Source: Nocardia africana NBRC 100379
Lineage (GTDB): Bacteria > Actinomycetota > Actinomycetes > Mycobacteriales > Mycobacteriaceae
Direction: 5' to 3'
Assembly (NCBI RefSeq): GCF_001612635.1
Contig: NZ_BDAV01000002.1
Span: 186,001 to 250,000 of the forward strand
DNA length: 64,000 nt
Shown here: positions 35,182-43,667 of the stretch, in pieces
How positions within the stretch are numbered: position 1 is the stretch's first letter
How the letters are laid out: the number at the start of each line of letters is the position of its first letter
Notes under the pieces: model-generated
Database searches by the model: none
Told to the model about the DNA's origin: nothing
What the model saw: the letters and a program-made list of their open reading frames with translations, nothing else
Program-made: the position numbers and the translations under genes

Positions 35182-35361
35182 TCAGTCTCTCCCGTCGCGG
35201 GCATCCTCGCGGGCGTTGCGTTCACGCACGATCTCGAGCGCCCGCTCGGCGGTGGCACGGTCCGGATACGGCCCCATCCGGTCGGCGAACCAGCACCGCT
35301 TGCCCTGTTCGGCGCGGTGGTGTTTGAGGCAGTAGTACCACTGATCGTCGGAGTCGCCCAT
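35182..35361 (-). CDS. Small SPOR-like protein
   Basis: 59 residues from ATG at 35361: QWYYCLKHHRAEQGKRCWFA then DRMGPYPDRATAERALEIVR. The GPYPDRATAERAL segment resembles a SPOR-type motif, and the CLKHH...C spacing may bind a metal. The same small protein is widespread in mycolata next to ppm1 or in similar settings. It is probably cytoplasmic. Function unknown. Upstream in-frame starts exist (MIGMGDS), differing by three residues. Confidence 0.8.
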   Translation of the reverse strand: MGDSDDQWYYCLKHHRAEQGKRCWFADRMGPYPDRATAERALEIVRERNAREDARDGRD

Positions 35362-35473
35362 GCCGATCATCGTCGCACCCGGCGCCCGCCCTGTCAGGAA
35401 ACCGGCGAATCCGCACGTCGGACCGCCCCGCCGCCACCGAGTCCCGCCTGTGGTCCTTGACACACCCACGCAT

Positions 35474-35491
35474 TGAATGTACGTTCATTCA
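35474..35491. promoter_or_regulatory. Operator-like site before the catabolic cluster
   Basis: TGAATGTACGTTCATTCA, an imperfect inverted repeat, lies 73 bp before the first gene of the cluster. It shares TGAA-N4-CGTTCATTC with the site before the cluster's TetR gene at 41164. A further CATTCATTCG half-site lies at 35511-35520. TetR binding is inferred. Confidence 0.65.
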
Positions 35492-35563
35492 CAACAAATG
35501 CCAGTTCACTCATTCATTCGCCGGTGATCCGCTCGCCGACTCGCCGGAACAGAAGGAAGCGCC

Positions 35564-36373
35564 ATGGATTTCTCGACCTACTCGCAGCTCACGTTCAAAC
35601 GCCCGGACGACGGCGTCCTGCTGATCACCATCGACCGGCCGGAGAAATACAACGCCGCCGACGAGCAGATGCACGCGGAGCTGGCCCGGGTCTGGACGGA
35701 TGTCTCCGCCGATCCCGAAACCCGGGTGGCGGTGATCACCGGCGCCGGGAAGGCGTTCTCCGCGGGCGGTGACCTGGCGATGGTCGAGCGCATGGCCGGC
35801 AACCACGAGCGGGTGGCGAACATGCTGCAGGAGATGAGCGACCTGGTCTACAACATGATCAACTGCGAGAAGCCGGTCGTCGCCGCGATCAACGGCGTCG
35901 CGGTCGGTGCGGGGCTGGTGGTGGCGCTGCTCTCGGACATCTCGATCTGCGCCGAAGACGCGAAGCTGGGCGACGGGCATGTGAAGCTCGGTGTGGCCGC
36001 CGGCGATCACGCGGCGATCCTCTGGCCGCTGCTGTCCGGTATGGCCAAGGCCAAGTACTACCTGCTGACCGGCGAGATGGTCGCCGGCGCCGAGGCCGAG
36101 CGCATCGGCATGGTCACCAGCGCGGTGCCGCGCGAACAGGTGCTCGACGACGCGCTGGCGGTCGCGAACAAACTGGCCGCCGGTTCCCAGCTGGCCATCC
36201 GGTGGACGAAGAAGGCGCTCAACAACTGGCTCAAGCAGGCCGGTCCGATCTTCGACCAGTCCGCCGCCTACGAAATGCTCTGCTTCATGGGCCCCGACGT
36301 CACCGAGGGCTATACCGCCCTGCGCGAGAAGCGCGCCCCCAACTTCCCCTCCGCCCGCGCGAACGCCAACTGA
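35564..36373 (+). CDS. Crotonase-superfamily protein, non-canonical active site
   Basis: 269 residues, RBS GAAGGAAG. Crotonase fold: LLITIDRPEKYNAADEQMHA, VITGAGKAFSAGGDLAMVER (oxyanion hole), KPVVAAINGVAVGAGLVVAL and LGVAAGDHAAILWPLLSGMA. The two Glu residues that define enoyl-CoA hydratases are absent: the GGGFEL position reads GAGLVV, and the FGQPE position reads LGDGH. It is therefore unlikely to be a plain hydratase and may be an isomerase or a ring-opening/other hydrolase (2-ketocyclohexanecarboxyl-CoA hydrolase BadI is also a crotonase). It is first in the seven-gene cluster, 13 bp before the BadH-like SDR. Confidence 0.85.
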   Translation: MDFSTYSQLTFKRPDDGVLLITIDRPEKYNAADEQMHAELARVWTDVSADPETRVAVITGAGKAFSAGGDLAMVERMAGNHERVANMLQEMSDLVYNMINCEKPVVAAINGVAVGAGLVVALLSDISICAEDAKLGDGHVKLGVAAGDHAAILWPLLSGMAKAKYYLLTGEMVAGAEAERIGMVTSAVPREQVLDDALAVANKLAAGSQLAIRWTKKALNNWLKQAGPIFDQSAAYEMLCFMGPDVTEGYTALREKRAPNFPSARANAN

Positions 36374-36386
36374 GGACCGAGACACC

Positions 36387-37121
36387 ATGAGCGACAACAG
36401 CATTGCGGTAGTCACCGGAGCCGGCTCGGGCATCGGCCGGGCGATCACCCTGGCCCTGGCCGCACGCGGCGACCGGGTCGTGGCCGCCGATCTGGATCTC
36501 GACGCCGCCAAGCGCACCGCCGAACAGCAACCCGATCGCATCGTCGCGATGAAGGTCGACATCGCCGACGCCGCGCAGGTGGCGGCCCTGCGCGATCAGG
36601 TGCACGCCGAGGTCGATGTGCCGGACATCCTGGTCAATGCCGCCGGCTGGGATCGCACGGACAAGTTCCTAGACGCCACACCGGAATTCGCGCAGAAGGT
36701 GGTCGCGATCAACTATCTGGGACCGGTGCACATGTGCAGCGCGTTCCTGCCGGGCATGGTGGAGGCCGGCGGCGGGCGGGTGGTCAACCTGGCCAGCGAC
36801 GCCGGGCGGGTCGGCAGCTCCGGGGAGACCATCTACGCCGGCGCCAAGGGTGGAGTGATCGCCCTGACCAAATCACTGGCGCGCGAGATGGCCCGCTACT
36901 CCATCACCGTCAACTGCATCTGCCCCGGGCCGACCGACACCCCGCTGTTCCAGGCTCAGGACGAGAAGCTGAAAGAGGCGCTGATCAAGGCGATTCCGTT
37001 CCGCCGCCTCGCCCGGCCGGAGGAGGTCGCCGCCCCGGCCCTGTTCTTCGCCTCCCCCGACGCGTCGTTCATCACCGGTCAGGTGCTCAGCGTCAGCGGC
37101 GGACTCACCATGGCCGGCTGA
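36387..37121 (+). CDS. BadH-like 2-hydroxycyclohexanecarboxyl-CoA dehydrogenase (SDR)
   Basis: 244 residues. SDR motifs: AVVTGAGSGIGRAITLALAA, LVNAAGWDRTDKFLD (NAAG), VVNLASDAGRVGSSGETIYA (Ser) and YAGAKGGVIALTKSLAREMA (YxxxK). The blocks AAGWD, SDAGRVGSSGE, NCICPGPTDTPL and FITGQVLSVSGGLTMAG match what I recall of BadH of Rhodopseudomonas palustris very closely. BadH oxidises 2-hydroxycyclohexanecarboxyl-CoA to the 2-keto compound in alicyclic ring degradation. NAD is the likely cofactor (acidic AADLDLDAAK after the second strand). It sits between the atypical crotonase and the CoA ligase, 27 bp before the latter. Confidence 0.8.
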   Translation: MSDNSIAVVTGAGSGIGRAITLALAARGDRVVAADLDLDAAKRTAEQQPDRIVAMKVDIADAAQVAALRDQVHAEVDVPDILVNAAGWDRTDKFLDATPEFAQKVVAINYLGPVHMCSAFLPGMVEAGGGRVVNLASDAGRVGSSGETIYAGAKGGVIALTKSLAREMARYSITVNCICPGPTDTPLFQAQDEKLKEALIKAIPFRRLARPEEVAAPALFFASPDASFITGQVLSVSGGLTMAG

Positions 37122-37148
37122 GCGCCGAGCCGACCTTCGGAGGACCAG

Positions 37149-38792
37149 ATGTACGACGCGCATGCCTACCGGCAGTACTTCGAACACGATTTCACCTATC
37201 TCAACGGTTTCCGGCGCAACGTCCACCGCTACGCCCACCACCCGGCGATCGAGGATCCGGCGACCGGGACCACCGTCACCTACGCCGAACTGGGCGACCG
37301 GGTCGACCGGCTGGCCACCGGCCTCGCCGACGCCGGCGTCGAGCCGGGTGACGTCGTGGCGTATCAGCTGTTCAACGGGGTCGAGTTCGCCGCGCTCTAT
37401 CTGGCGACGCAGGCCGCCGGAGCCGTCGGCTCGCCGATGAACTTCCGGCTCGCCGCCGGTGAGACGTCCTACATCCTCGCGTCGAACCGTCCGCGGGTCT
37501 TCGTCTACGACACCGACCTCACGGCGATGGTGCGAGACGCGCTGGAGCGCAGCGAGTTTCGTCCCGCACTGCTGGTGGCTTCGGGCCCGGGCGAGCCGCT
37601 ACCGGGCGCGCTCCGCTTCGACGAGTTGTTCGCGGCGACGGCGCGGCCGCTCGACACCCAGCGCACGGTGTGGGACGAGACCACGCGCCTCTATACCTCC
37701 GGCACCACCGGGATGCCGAAGGGCGTCCCGCTCAACAGCCTGGTGGAGATCTTCAGCGCACACGACGTCATCATGCACTTCCCGCTGTCGCCCGAGGACA
37801 AGACGCTCAACATGACCCCGTGGTTCCACCGCGGCGGATTGTATTGCGCGGGACCGAATCCCACGTTCTACCTCGGTTCGTCCCTGGTGCCGATGCGCGC
37901 CTTCGACGCCGACACCACCCTGGATCATGTGCAGCGCTACGGCCTGACCTTCCTGATCGGCGCGCCGACCAATCTGGCCATGCTCGCCCAGGCACAGGAG
38001 GCCCGGCGCCGCGATTTGTCGAGCCTGAGCGGCATCGTCACGATGGGCGCTCCGCTGGAACGCGAGGCAGCGCTGCGCTATCAGAAGGTGTTGAATCCCA
38101 ATATCTTCAACGGATACGGCAGTACCGAGGGATTCTGGAACACCTTCCTGCGCCCGGCCGATCTGCCGGCCATGGCCGGAACCGCCGGGCGCGCGTGCAT
38201 CGACGACGATGTGGCGGTGGTGCGGGTATTCGACGGCCGGCGGGCCGAGCCCGAGGAGACCGTCGCCAAGGACGGGACGGAAGTGGGCGAGGTCATCGTC
38301 CGCTCCCCGAAGGGCGCGGGCGCCTACGTCGACTCGCCCGACCAGGAGGCCCGCAAGTTCCATCGCGGCTGGTTGTATATCGGTGACCTCGCCACCTGGG
38401 ACGAGCAGGAATTCGTCACCATCGTCGGACGTAAGGACGACATGCTGCTGTCCGGCGGCGAGAACGTCCATCCCGTCCAGGTCGAGGAGGCGCTCAACGA
38501 ACATCCCGGCGTAGACGACTGCCTCGTGGTGGGCATTCCCGACGAGCGCTGGGGGCAGGTGGTGGTGGCCTATGTGGTCGCGGCCGAGCCCGGAGTGGGC
38601 GTGGCAGAGCTGGATCGGCACTGCCGCACTCATCCCATGCTCTCGGCGTTCAAACGCCCGCGCGCCTACCGCTTCGTGGATTCGCTGCCGGTGTCGGCCA
38701 CCGGCAAGAAACTGCACTACAAACTCACCGAACAGGCCCGCGACGACGCCGCGGCCGGCCTGTTCACCTATCCGGACAAGGAAAGAACATGA
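37149..38792 (+). CDS. Acyl-CoA ligase, possible alicyclic/aromatic acid activator
   Basis: 547 residues from ATG at 37149 with GGAGG upstream. Class I adenylate-forming enzyme: RLYTSGTTGMPKGVPLN (P-loop), MTPWFHRGGLYCAGPNPTFY, NIFNGYGSTEGFWNTFL (A5), GWLYIGDLATWDEQEF (A7), GRKDDMLLSGGENVHPVQVE (A8) and LPVSATGKKLHYKL (A10 Lys). It forms an acyl-CoA from a carboxylic acid with ATP. The order beside BadH-like and acyl-CoA dehydrogenase genes suggests a cyclohexanecarboxylate-type substrate (AliA role), but substrate specificity cannot be read from the sequence. The stop overlaps the next start (ATGA). Confidence 0.87.
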   Translation: MYDAHAYRQYFEHDFTYLNGFRRNVHRYAHHPAIEDPATGTTVTYAELGDRVDRLATGLADAGVEPGDVVAYQLFNGVEFAALYLATQAAGAVGSPMNFRLAAGETSYILASNRPRVFVYDTDLTAMVRDALERSEFRPALLVASGPGEPLPGALRFDELFAATARPLDTQRTVWDETTRLYTSGTTGMPKGVPLNSLVEIFSAHDVIMHFPLSPEDKTLNMTPWFHRGGLYCAGPNPTFYLGSSLVPMRAFDADTTLDHVQRYGLTFLIGAPTNLAMLAQAQEARRRDLSSLSGIVTMGAPLEREAALRYQKVLNPNIFNGYGSTEGFWNTFLRPADLPAMAGTAGRACIDDDVAVVRVFDGRRAEPEETVAKDGTEVGEVIVRSPKGAGAYVDSPDQEARKFHRGWLYIGDLATWDEQEFVTIVGRKDDMLLSGGENVHPVQVEEALNEHPGVDDCLVVGIPDERWGQVVVAYVVAAEPGVGVAELDRHCRTHPMLSAFKRPRAYRFVDSLPVSATGKKLHYKLTEQARDDAAAGLFTYPDKERT

Positions 38793-39976
38793 GCGCGAAA
38801 CGTCCCCCCGCATTCGACGCACTCGACCCACTGGCCATCGATTCGCTGCTGTCCGAGGACGAGCGGGCGGTGCGCGACAGTGTGCGCGGCTTCTGCGCCG
38901 AGCACATCACCCCGCATATCGCCGACTGGTTCGAGGCGGGCGATCTGCCCGGCGCGCGCGATCTGGCCCGCGAATTCGGCAGGCTCGGCCTACTCGGCAT
39001 GCATCTCGAGGGTTACGGATGCAGCGGCGCCTCGGCCGTGCACTACGGCCTGGCCTGTCTGGAACTCGAGGCGTGCGATTCCGGTATCCGCTCCCTGGTC
39101 TCGGTCCAGGGCTCGCTGGCCATGTTCTCCATCTGGAACAACGGTTCGGAAGAACAGAAGCAGCGGTGGCTGCCGGGTATGGCCGCGGGCGAGATCATCG
39201 GCTGCTTCGGCCTCACCGAACCGGATGTCGGAAGCGATCCGTCGGCCATGCAGACCCGCGCCAAGCGCGACGGTGACGACTGGATCCTCAACGGCCGCAA
39301 GATGTGGATCACCAACGGCTCGATCGCCGATGTCGCGGTGGTGTGGGCCGATACCGACGAGGGCATCCGCGGTTTCATCGTGCCCACCGACACCCGGGGA
39401 TTCAGCGCGCACACCATCGAACACAAGCTGTCGCTGCGCGCCTCGATCACCAGCGAACTGGTCCTCGACGACGTGCGCCTGCCCGCCGAGGCGATGATGC
39501 CCGAGGGCCGGGGGGTGAAGGCGCCGCTGTCGAGTCTGTCCGAGGCGCGCTACGGCATCATCTGGGGTTCGATGGGCGCGGCGCGCTCGGCGTGGCAGGC
39601 GGCCCGCGATTATTCGATGCAGCGCAACCAGTTCGGCCGTCCGATCGCCGGATTTCAGCTGACCCAGGCCAAACTCACCGATATGGCCGTCGAACTGCAC
39701 AAGGGCCAGCTGCTTTCGCTGCACCTGGGCCGGCTCAAGGATTCGGTCGGACTGCGGCCCGAACAGGTGAGTTTCGGCAAACTCAACAACACCCGCGAGG
39801 CGATCGAGATCTGCCGCACCGCGCGAACGATCCTGGGCGGCAACGGTATTTCGCTCGAATATCCGATCATCCGGCACATGGTGAATCTCGAGTCCGTCCT
39901 CACCTACGAGGGGACGCCGGAGATGCATCAACTCGTGCTCGGCCAGGCCTTCACCGGCCAGAACGCCTTCCGCTGA
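38789..39976 (+). CDS. Acyl-CoA dehydrogenase, glutaryl-CoA dehydrogenase-like
   Basis: 395 residues. FAD-dependent dehydrogenase: CFGLTEPDVGSDPSAMQTRA, WITNGSIADVAVVWADTDEG, LRASITSELVLDDVRLP, and RTILGGNGISLEYPIIRHMV followed by NLESVLTYEGTPEMHQLVLG. The catalytic Glu in TYEGT and the C-terminal FTGQNAF match glutaryl-CoA dehydrogenase, which oxidises and decarboxylates glutaryl-CoA to crotonyl-CoA; the fit to that subgroup is partial, so another C5-C7 or alicyclic substrate is possible. In a ring-cleavage pathway it could serve as first dehydrogenase or in the lower part. It is translationally coupled to the ligase. Confidence 0.87.
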   Translation: MSAKRPPAFDALDPLAIDSLLSEDERAVRDSVRGFCAEHITPHIADWFEAGDLPGARDLAREFGRLGLLGMHLEGYGCSGASAVHYGLACLELEACDSGIRSLVSVQGSLAMFSIWNNGSEEQKQRWLPGMAAGEIIGCFGLTEPDVGSDPSAMQTRAKRDGDDWILNGRKMWITNGSIADVAVVWADTDEGIRGFIVPTDTRGFSAHTIEHKLSLRASITSELVLDDVRLPAEAMMPEGRGVKAPLSSLSEARYGIIWGSMGAARSAWQAARDYSMQRNQFGRPIAGFQLTQAKLTDMAVELHKGQLLSLHLGRLKDSVGLRPEQVSFGKLNNTREAIEICRTARTILGGNGISLEYPIIRHMVNLESVLTYEGTPEMHQLVLGQAFTGQNAFR

Positions 39977-39987
39977 CAAGAGGTCCC

Positions 39988-41136
39988 ATGAACGCACGAC
40001 TGGAGTACGACTCCGAACACCGCCAATTCCGTTCCGTGGTCCGCGATTTCGTACGGCAGACGGTCGCCCCGGCCCACGAGGACTGGGAACACGCCGGCCG
40101 CCTGGACCGGTCGTTGTTCACCGAGGCGGGCAAGCTGGGACTGCTCGGCTTCCCGGTCCCGGAACGTTTCGGCGGGCCGGGGGTCGAGGATTTCCGCTAC
40201 CACGCCATCGTGATCGAGGAGATCACGCGGGCGGGTGCGGCCGCGGCGGGTATCGCGTTCTCCCTGCAGAACGATGTGGTGCTGCCCTACCTGACCGATC
40301 TCACCGACGAGGAGCAGAAGGCCCGCTGGCTGCCCGGCGTCGTCACCGGTGAGACCGTCCTGGGGATCGCCATGACCGAACCGGGTGCGGGCAGCGATCT
40401 CACCGGTATTCGCACCACTGCCGTCCGCGACGGCGAGTACTACGTGGTCGACGGCAGCAAGACCTTCATCTCGAACGGGCAGAACGGCGATCTGTTCGTG
40501 GTCGCGGTCCGCACCGGCGAGGACAAGCACAAGGGGTTGACGCTGCTGGTCGTCGAGGCCGGGACACCGGGATTCGGCCGCGGCCGCAACCTGGAGAAGA
40601 TCGGCCTGCACGCCCAGGACACCAGTGAGCTCACCTTCACCGGGATGCGGGTGCCGGTGGCGAACCGGCTCGGCGCGGAGGGCGAGGGCTTCTATCAGCT
40701 GGTGCGCAATCTGCCGCAGGAACGGCTGTCGCTCTCGGTCGGCGCGGTCGCGGCGGCCGAGGGCGTGCTCGCGCACACGCTGGACTACGTGCGCGAACGC
40801 AAGGCCTTCGGCACCTCGATCGCGAGCTTCCAGAACACGCGATTCGTGCTCGCGGAATTGGCGACCGAACTCGATATCGCGCGCACCTTCCTCGACGACT
40901 GCCTCGCCGAACACATCTCCGGCGGCCTCACCGCGGACCGCGCCGCCCGGTTGAAATGGTGGACCACCGAATTGCAGATGCGGGTCGCCGACCGCTGCCT
41001 GCAATTGCATGGCGGCTACGGCTATATGCGCGAATACGCGGTGTCGCGGGCCTTCGTCGATGCGCGCATCCAGAGCATCTACGGCGGCACCACCGAGATC
41101 ATGAAGACGATCATCGCGAAGGAACTGGGCATCTGA
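39988..41136 (+). CDS. Acyl-CoA dehydrogenase
   Basis: 382 residues from ATG at 39988, 11 bp after the previous stop. Motifs: IAMTEPGAGSDLTGIRTTAV, KTFISNGQNGDLFVVAVRTG, ERLSLSVGAVAAAEGVL, RKAFGTSIASFQNTRFVLAE, CLQLHGGYGYMREYAVSRAF and IYGGTTEIMKTIIAKELGI, with the catalytic Glu in GGTTE, as in medium/short-chain dehydrogenases. In the proposed pathway it would introduce the 1,2 double bond of the ring acyl-CoA (BadJ/AliB role). Electrons would go to ETF. It is the last gene before the operator preceding the TetR gene. Confidence 0.88.
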   Translation: MNARLEYDSEHRQFRSVVRDFVRQTVAPAHEDWEHAGRLDRSLFTEAGKLGLLGFPVPERFGGPGVEDFRYHAIVIEEITRAGAAAAGIAFSLQNDVVLPYLTDLTDEEQKARWLPGVVTGETVLGIAMTEPGAGSDLTGIRTTAVRDGEYYVVDGSKTFISNGQNGDLFVVAVRTGEDKHKGLTLLVVEAGTPGFGRGRNLEKIGLHAQDTSELTFTGMRVPVANRLGAEGEGFYQLVRNLPQERLSLSVGAVAAAEGVLAHTLDYVRERKAFGTSIASFQNTRFVLAELATELDIARTFLDDCLAEHISGGLTADRAARLKWWTTELQMRVADRCLQLHGGYGYMREYAVSRAFVDARIQSIYGGTTEIMKTIIAKELGI

Positions 41137-41163
41137 TCGTCGATGGACCACTCTAGAGTTGAG

Positions 41164-41181
41164 TGAACCGTCGTTCATTCG
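41164..41181. promoter_or_regulatory. Operator-like site before the cluster TetR gene
   Basis: TGAACCGTCGTTCATTCG: perfect TGAAC/GTTCA arms around CGTC, then CATTCG. It is identical to the site at 35474 at 13 of 18 positions, including all of CGTTCATTC. It lies 28 bp before the TetR start, as expected for autoregulation. Confidence 0.68.
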
Positions 41182-41209
41182 ACTGCGCAGATACGGAAGG
41201 GTATGCCCG

Positions 41210-41872
41210 ATGGCGAAGCGATCCGCACCGATGGAACTCGAGGAGGCGGTGCGCGCGGTGCGAACCAGCTCGCGCCGGCGTCAACTCCTCAACGCGGCCG
41301 TCGCCGTCATGCAGACCACGGGCTTTCATCAGATGTCGATGCAGGCGCTCGCCGATCGGGCCGATGTGAGCGTCGGGCTCATCTACAAGTATTTCGGCGG
41401 TAAGGAAGACCTGCTGCTCGCGGCCATCGTCGATATTCTCGATGCCTTCCGGGACGAACTGGCTCCGGCCATGGACGCGGCCGGCGCGGATCCGGTGGAG
41501 CGGCTCGTCGCCGGTTTCCGCCACTATGTGGAAATCGTCGACGAGAACCTCGATGCCGTGGTCCTGACCTACCGGGAGAGCCGCACCCTCGATCCGGAAG
41601 GCCGCGAACGGATCAAGGAGCTCGAGGTCGAAACCTCCGCACCGCTGCGGGACGCCGTCGAGGCGGGTATCGCGGCCGGGCTGATGAACGACCTCGATCC
41701 GGACCTCGTCGTCTTCAATCTGATGATGCTCGCCCACGCCTGGGCCCTCAAACATTGGCATTTCGCGCCGCGCTACACCGTGGAGCAGTACATCCGGGCA
41801 CAGGTGCGTTTCGTGCTGCCCACTCTGCTCACTCCCGGTGCCGTGGACGCGTATCGACATCTCATGGAGTGA
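41210..41872 (+). CDS. TetR-family regulator of the catabolic cluster
   Basis: 220 residues from ATG at 41210 with GGAAGGG upstream. HTH domain: RRQLLNAAVAVMQTTGFHQM, MQALADRADVSVGLIYKYFG and GKEDLLLAAI. The C-terminal ligand-binding region (about residues 85-210) has WALKHWHFAPRYTVEQYIRA, typical of acyl-CoA-responsive TetR proteins controlling fatty-acid-type catabolism. It is encoded between the second dehydrogenase and the hydratase. The matched operator-like sites before its own gene and before the first cluster gene suggest local control, with an acyl-CoA intermediate as likely inducer. Both points are inference. Confidence 0.9.
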   Translation: MAKRSAPMELEEAVRAVRTSSRRRQLLNAAVAVMQTTGFHQMSMQALADRADVSVGLIYKYFGGKEDLLLAAIVDILDAFRDELAPAMDAAGADPVERLVAGFRHYVEIVDENLDAVVLTYRESRTLDPEGRERIKELEVETSAPLRDAVEAGIAAGLMNDLDPDLVVFNLMMLAHAWALKHWHFAPRYTVEQYIRAQVRFVLPTLLTPGAVDAYRHLME

Positions 41873-41878
41873 AATACC

Positions 41879-42622
41879 TTGTCGGTCACGCTGTCTCGTA
41901 CCGGCGCCGTCGGCGTCCTCACCCTCGACCGCCCGCCGGTCAATGCCTTCGACGAGGAGCAGGCTCGCGAATTCGCCACGGCGGTGGCCGAACTCGGCGC
42001 CGATACGGCGGTGCGTGCGGTCGTGGTGCGCAGTGCGGCGAAGGTGTTCTGCGCGGGCGCCGATATCGCGATGATGGATTCCTGGCGGGAACTGCCCGAC
42101 CGCGGACAACGCTTGCAGAATTTCTGCCAGCTGTTGCAGGACGCGTTCGCCGCCCTGGCGGACCTGCCGAAACCGACGATCGCGGCGATCGACGGCGCCG
42201 CCACCGGCGGTGGCTTCGAACTGGCTCTGGCCTGCGACTTCCGCGTCGCACGCGGGACGGCCCGGCTCGGCCTGCCCGAGGTGGGGATCGGCCTGCTACC
42301 GGGCGCGGGCGGCACCCAGCGGCTGACCCGCCTGGCCGGGCCCGCCACCGCGTATCGGCTGATTCTCGGCGCGGAGCTGATCGACGCGACGACGGCCGAA
42401 CGGCTCGGCGTGGTGCACCGGTCGGTCGACGATGCCGCGGCTACGGCGATGGCACTCGCCGAACGCCTGGCCGATCTCCCCGGGGACGCCTACGCCGCCG
42501 CCAAACGATGTATCGACGCGGCGCACACCGAAGAGGGATATGCGCTGGAGCGCACCGAGATCGGCGCACTGCTCCACACTGCGGAAACCGCCCGCCGCTT
42601 GGACCGGTTCGTGTCCCGCTAG
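41879..42622 (+). CDS. Enoyl-CoA hydratase
   Basis: 247 residues from TTG at 41879, six bases after the TetR stop. Unlike the first crotonase of the cluster it keeps both catalytic glutamates: TGGGFELALACDFRVA and RLGLPEVGIGLLPGAGGTQR. The oxyanion-hole loop is AKVFCAGADIAMM. It would hydrate a 2-enoyl-CoA to the 3-hydroxyacyl-CoA; in the proposed alicyclic route this is the step before the BadH-like dehydrogenase (BadK role). Translation is probably coupled to the TetR gene. Confidence 0.88.
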   Translation: MSVTLSRTGAVGVLTLDRPPVNAFDEEQAREFATAVAELGADTAVRAVVVRSAAKVFCAGADIAMMDSWRELPDRGQRLQNFCQLLQDAFAALADLPKPTIAAIDGAATGGGFELALACDFRVARGTARLGLPEVGIGLLPGAGGTQRLTRLAGPATAYRLILGAELIDATTAERLGVVHRSVDDAAATAMALAERLADLPGDAYAAAKRCIDAAHTEEGYALERTEIGALLHTAETARRLDRFVSR

Positions 42623-42668
42623 GGCGAATTCCCGCTCGGCCCAGCCGCATGGTGCATAGAGTGCGCAC

Positions 42669-43547
42669 ATGAGCAGAACGGGCTCCCTGATTCGAGTGAC
42701 GGCGGCCTATGTGGTCGCCGTCGCGGTCGCACTGGTGTGGCTGCTGTGGGGTCCGGGCACCGGGCAGCTGTGGCTGGACGGGCTGATCGCCGATCTGATC
42801 GCGACCGTCGTGGTCTTCGTCTTCAGCCGGATCTACGAGAATTCCAGTTTCTACGACCCGTACTGGAGCGTGATCCCGCCGCTGCTGGCCTTCTATTGGT
42901 GGATCCGCAGCGACGAGCCGTCGAATACGGCTCGCTGGTGGCTGATGATGGCGGTCATGCTGGTGTGGGCGGTGCGGCTCACCGCCAACTGGATATCGAC
43001 CTTTCCCGGTATGCACCACGAGGATTGGCGCTACCCGATGGTGCGCGAACGCGCGGGCAGATTCGCCTTCGCCGCGGATCTGTTCGGCATTCACGTCTTT
43101 CCGACGCTGCAGGTGTTCGCCGGGATGATTCCGGTGTACGTGGTGGCGACGCGAGCCGGCGAACCGTTCGGCGTGCTCGACGTCGTCGCCTTCGTGATCG
43201 GCGCGGGCGCGGTGGCGCTGGAAGCCGTCGCCGACCTGCAGATGCATCGCTTCGCCGCCACCAAATCTCCCGGCGAGGTCATGGACCGCGGAGTGTGGGC
43301 GTGGTCGCGGCATCCGAACTACTTCGGTGAGTGCGGCGTCTGGCTGTCGTTCGGCCTGTTCGGACTCTCCGCCGCCCCGGACAGCTGGTGGGTTCTCACG
43401 GGTGTGGTGACCATGGTGGCGATGTTCGTGGGCGTCAGCATTCCGATGATGGAGCAGCGCAGTCTCCAGAGGCGGCCCGCGTATCGGGATGTGGTGCAGC
43501 GGGTTTCGGCCTTCGTACCCCTGCCACCCCGGAAACGAGCGGTCTGA
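42669..43547 (+). CDS. DUF1295 (steroid 5-alpha-reductase-like) membrane protein
   Basis: 292 residues with about seven membrane segments. DUF1295 signature: NSSFYDPYWSVIPPLLAFYW, EDWRYPMVRERAGRFAF, GAVALEAVADLQMHRFAATK, RGVWAWSRHPNYFGECGVWL (the HPNYFGE motif) and SIPMMEQRSLQRRPAYRDVV. The C-terminal half is the steroid 5-alpha-reductase/ICMT-like fold that binds NADPH or SAM; the reaction is not known for this family. It begins 46 bp after the hydratase stop, so it could be a distal member of the cluster, but a separate promoter is equally possible. Confidence 0.88.
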   Translation: MSRTGSLIRVTAAYVVAVAVALVWLLWGPGTGQLWLDGLIADLIATVVVFVFSRIYENSSFYDPYWSVIPPLLAFYWWIRSDEPSNTARWWLMMAVMLVWAVRLTANWISTFPGMHHEDWRYPMVRERAGRFAFAADLFGIHVFPTLQVFAGMIPVYVVATRAGEPFGVLDVVAFVIGAGAVALEAVADLQMHRFAATKSPGEVMDRGVWAWSRHPNYFGECGVWLSFGLFGLSAAPDSWWVLTGVVTMVAMFVGVSIPMMEQRSLQRRPAYRDVVQRVSAFVPLPPRKRAV

Positions 43548-43667
43548 CGGCACCGCGGGTCGTCCTGGCGGACCGGGCGATACCGGGGTCCGGCCCCGCT
43601 GAGCGCAGGTAGCAACCCGAGCGCGTGCCACGCTGCCGGCGGGCGCGGAGCGGGCGATACTGCACGG

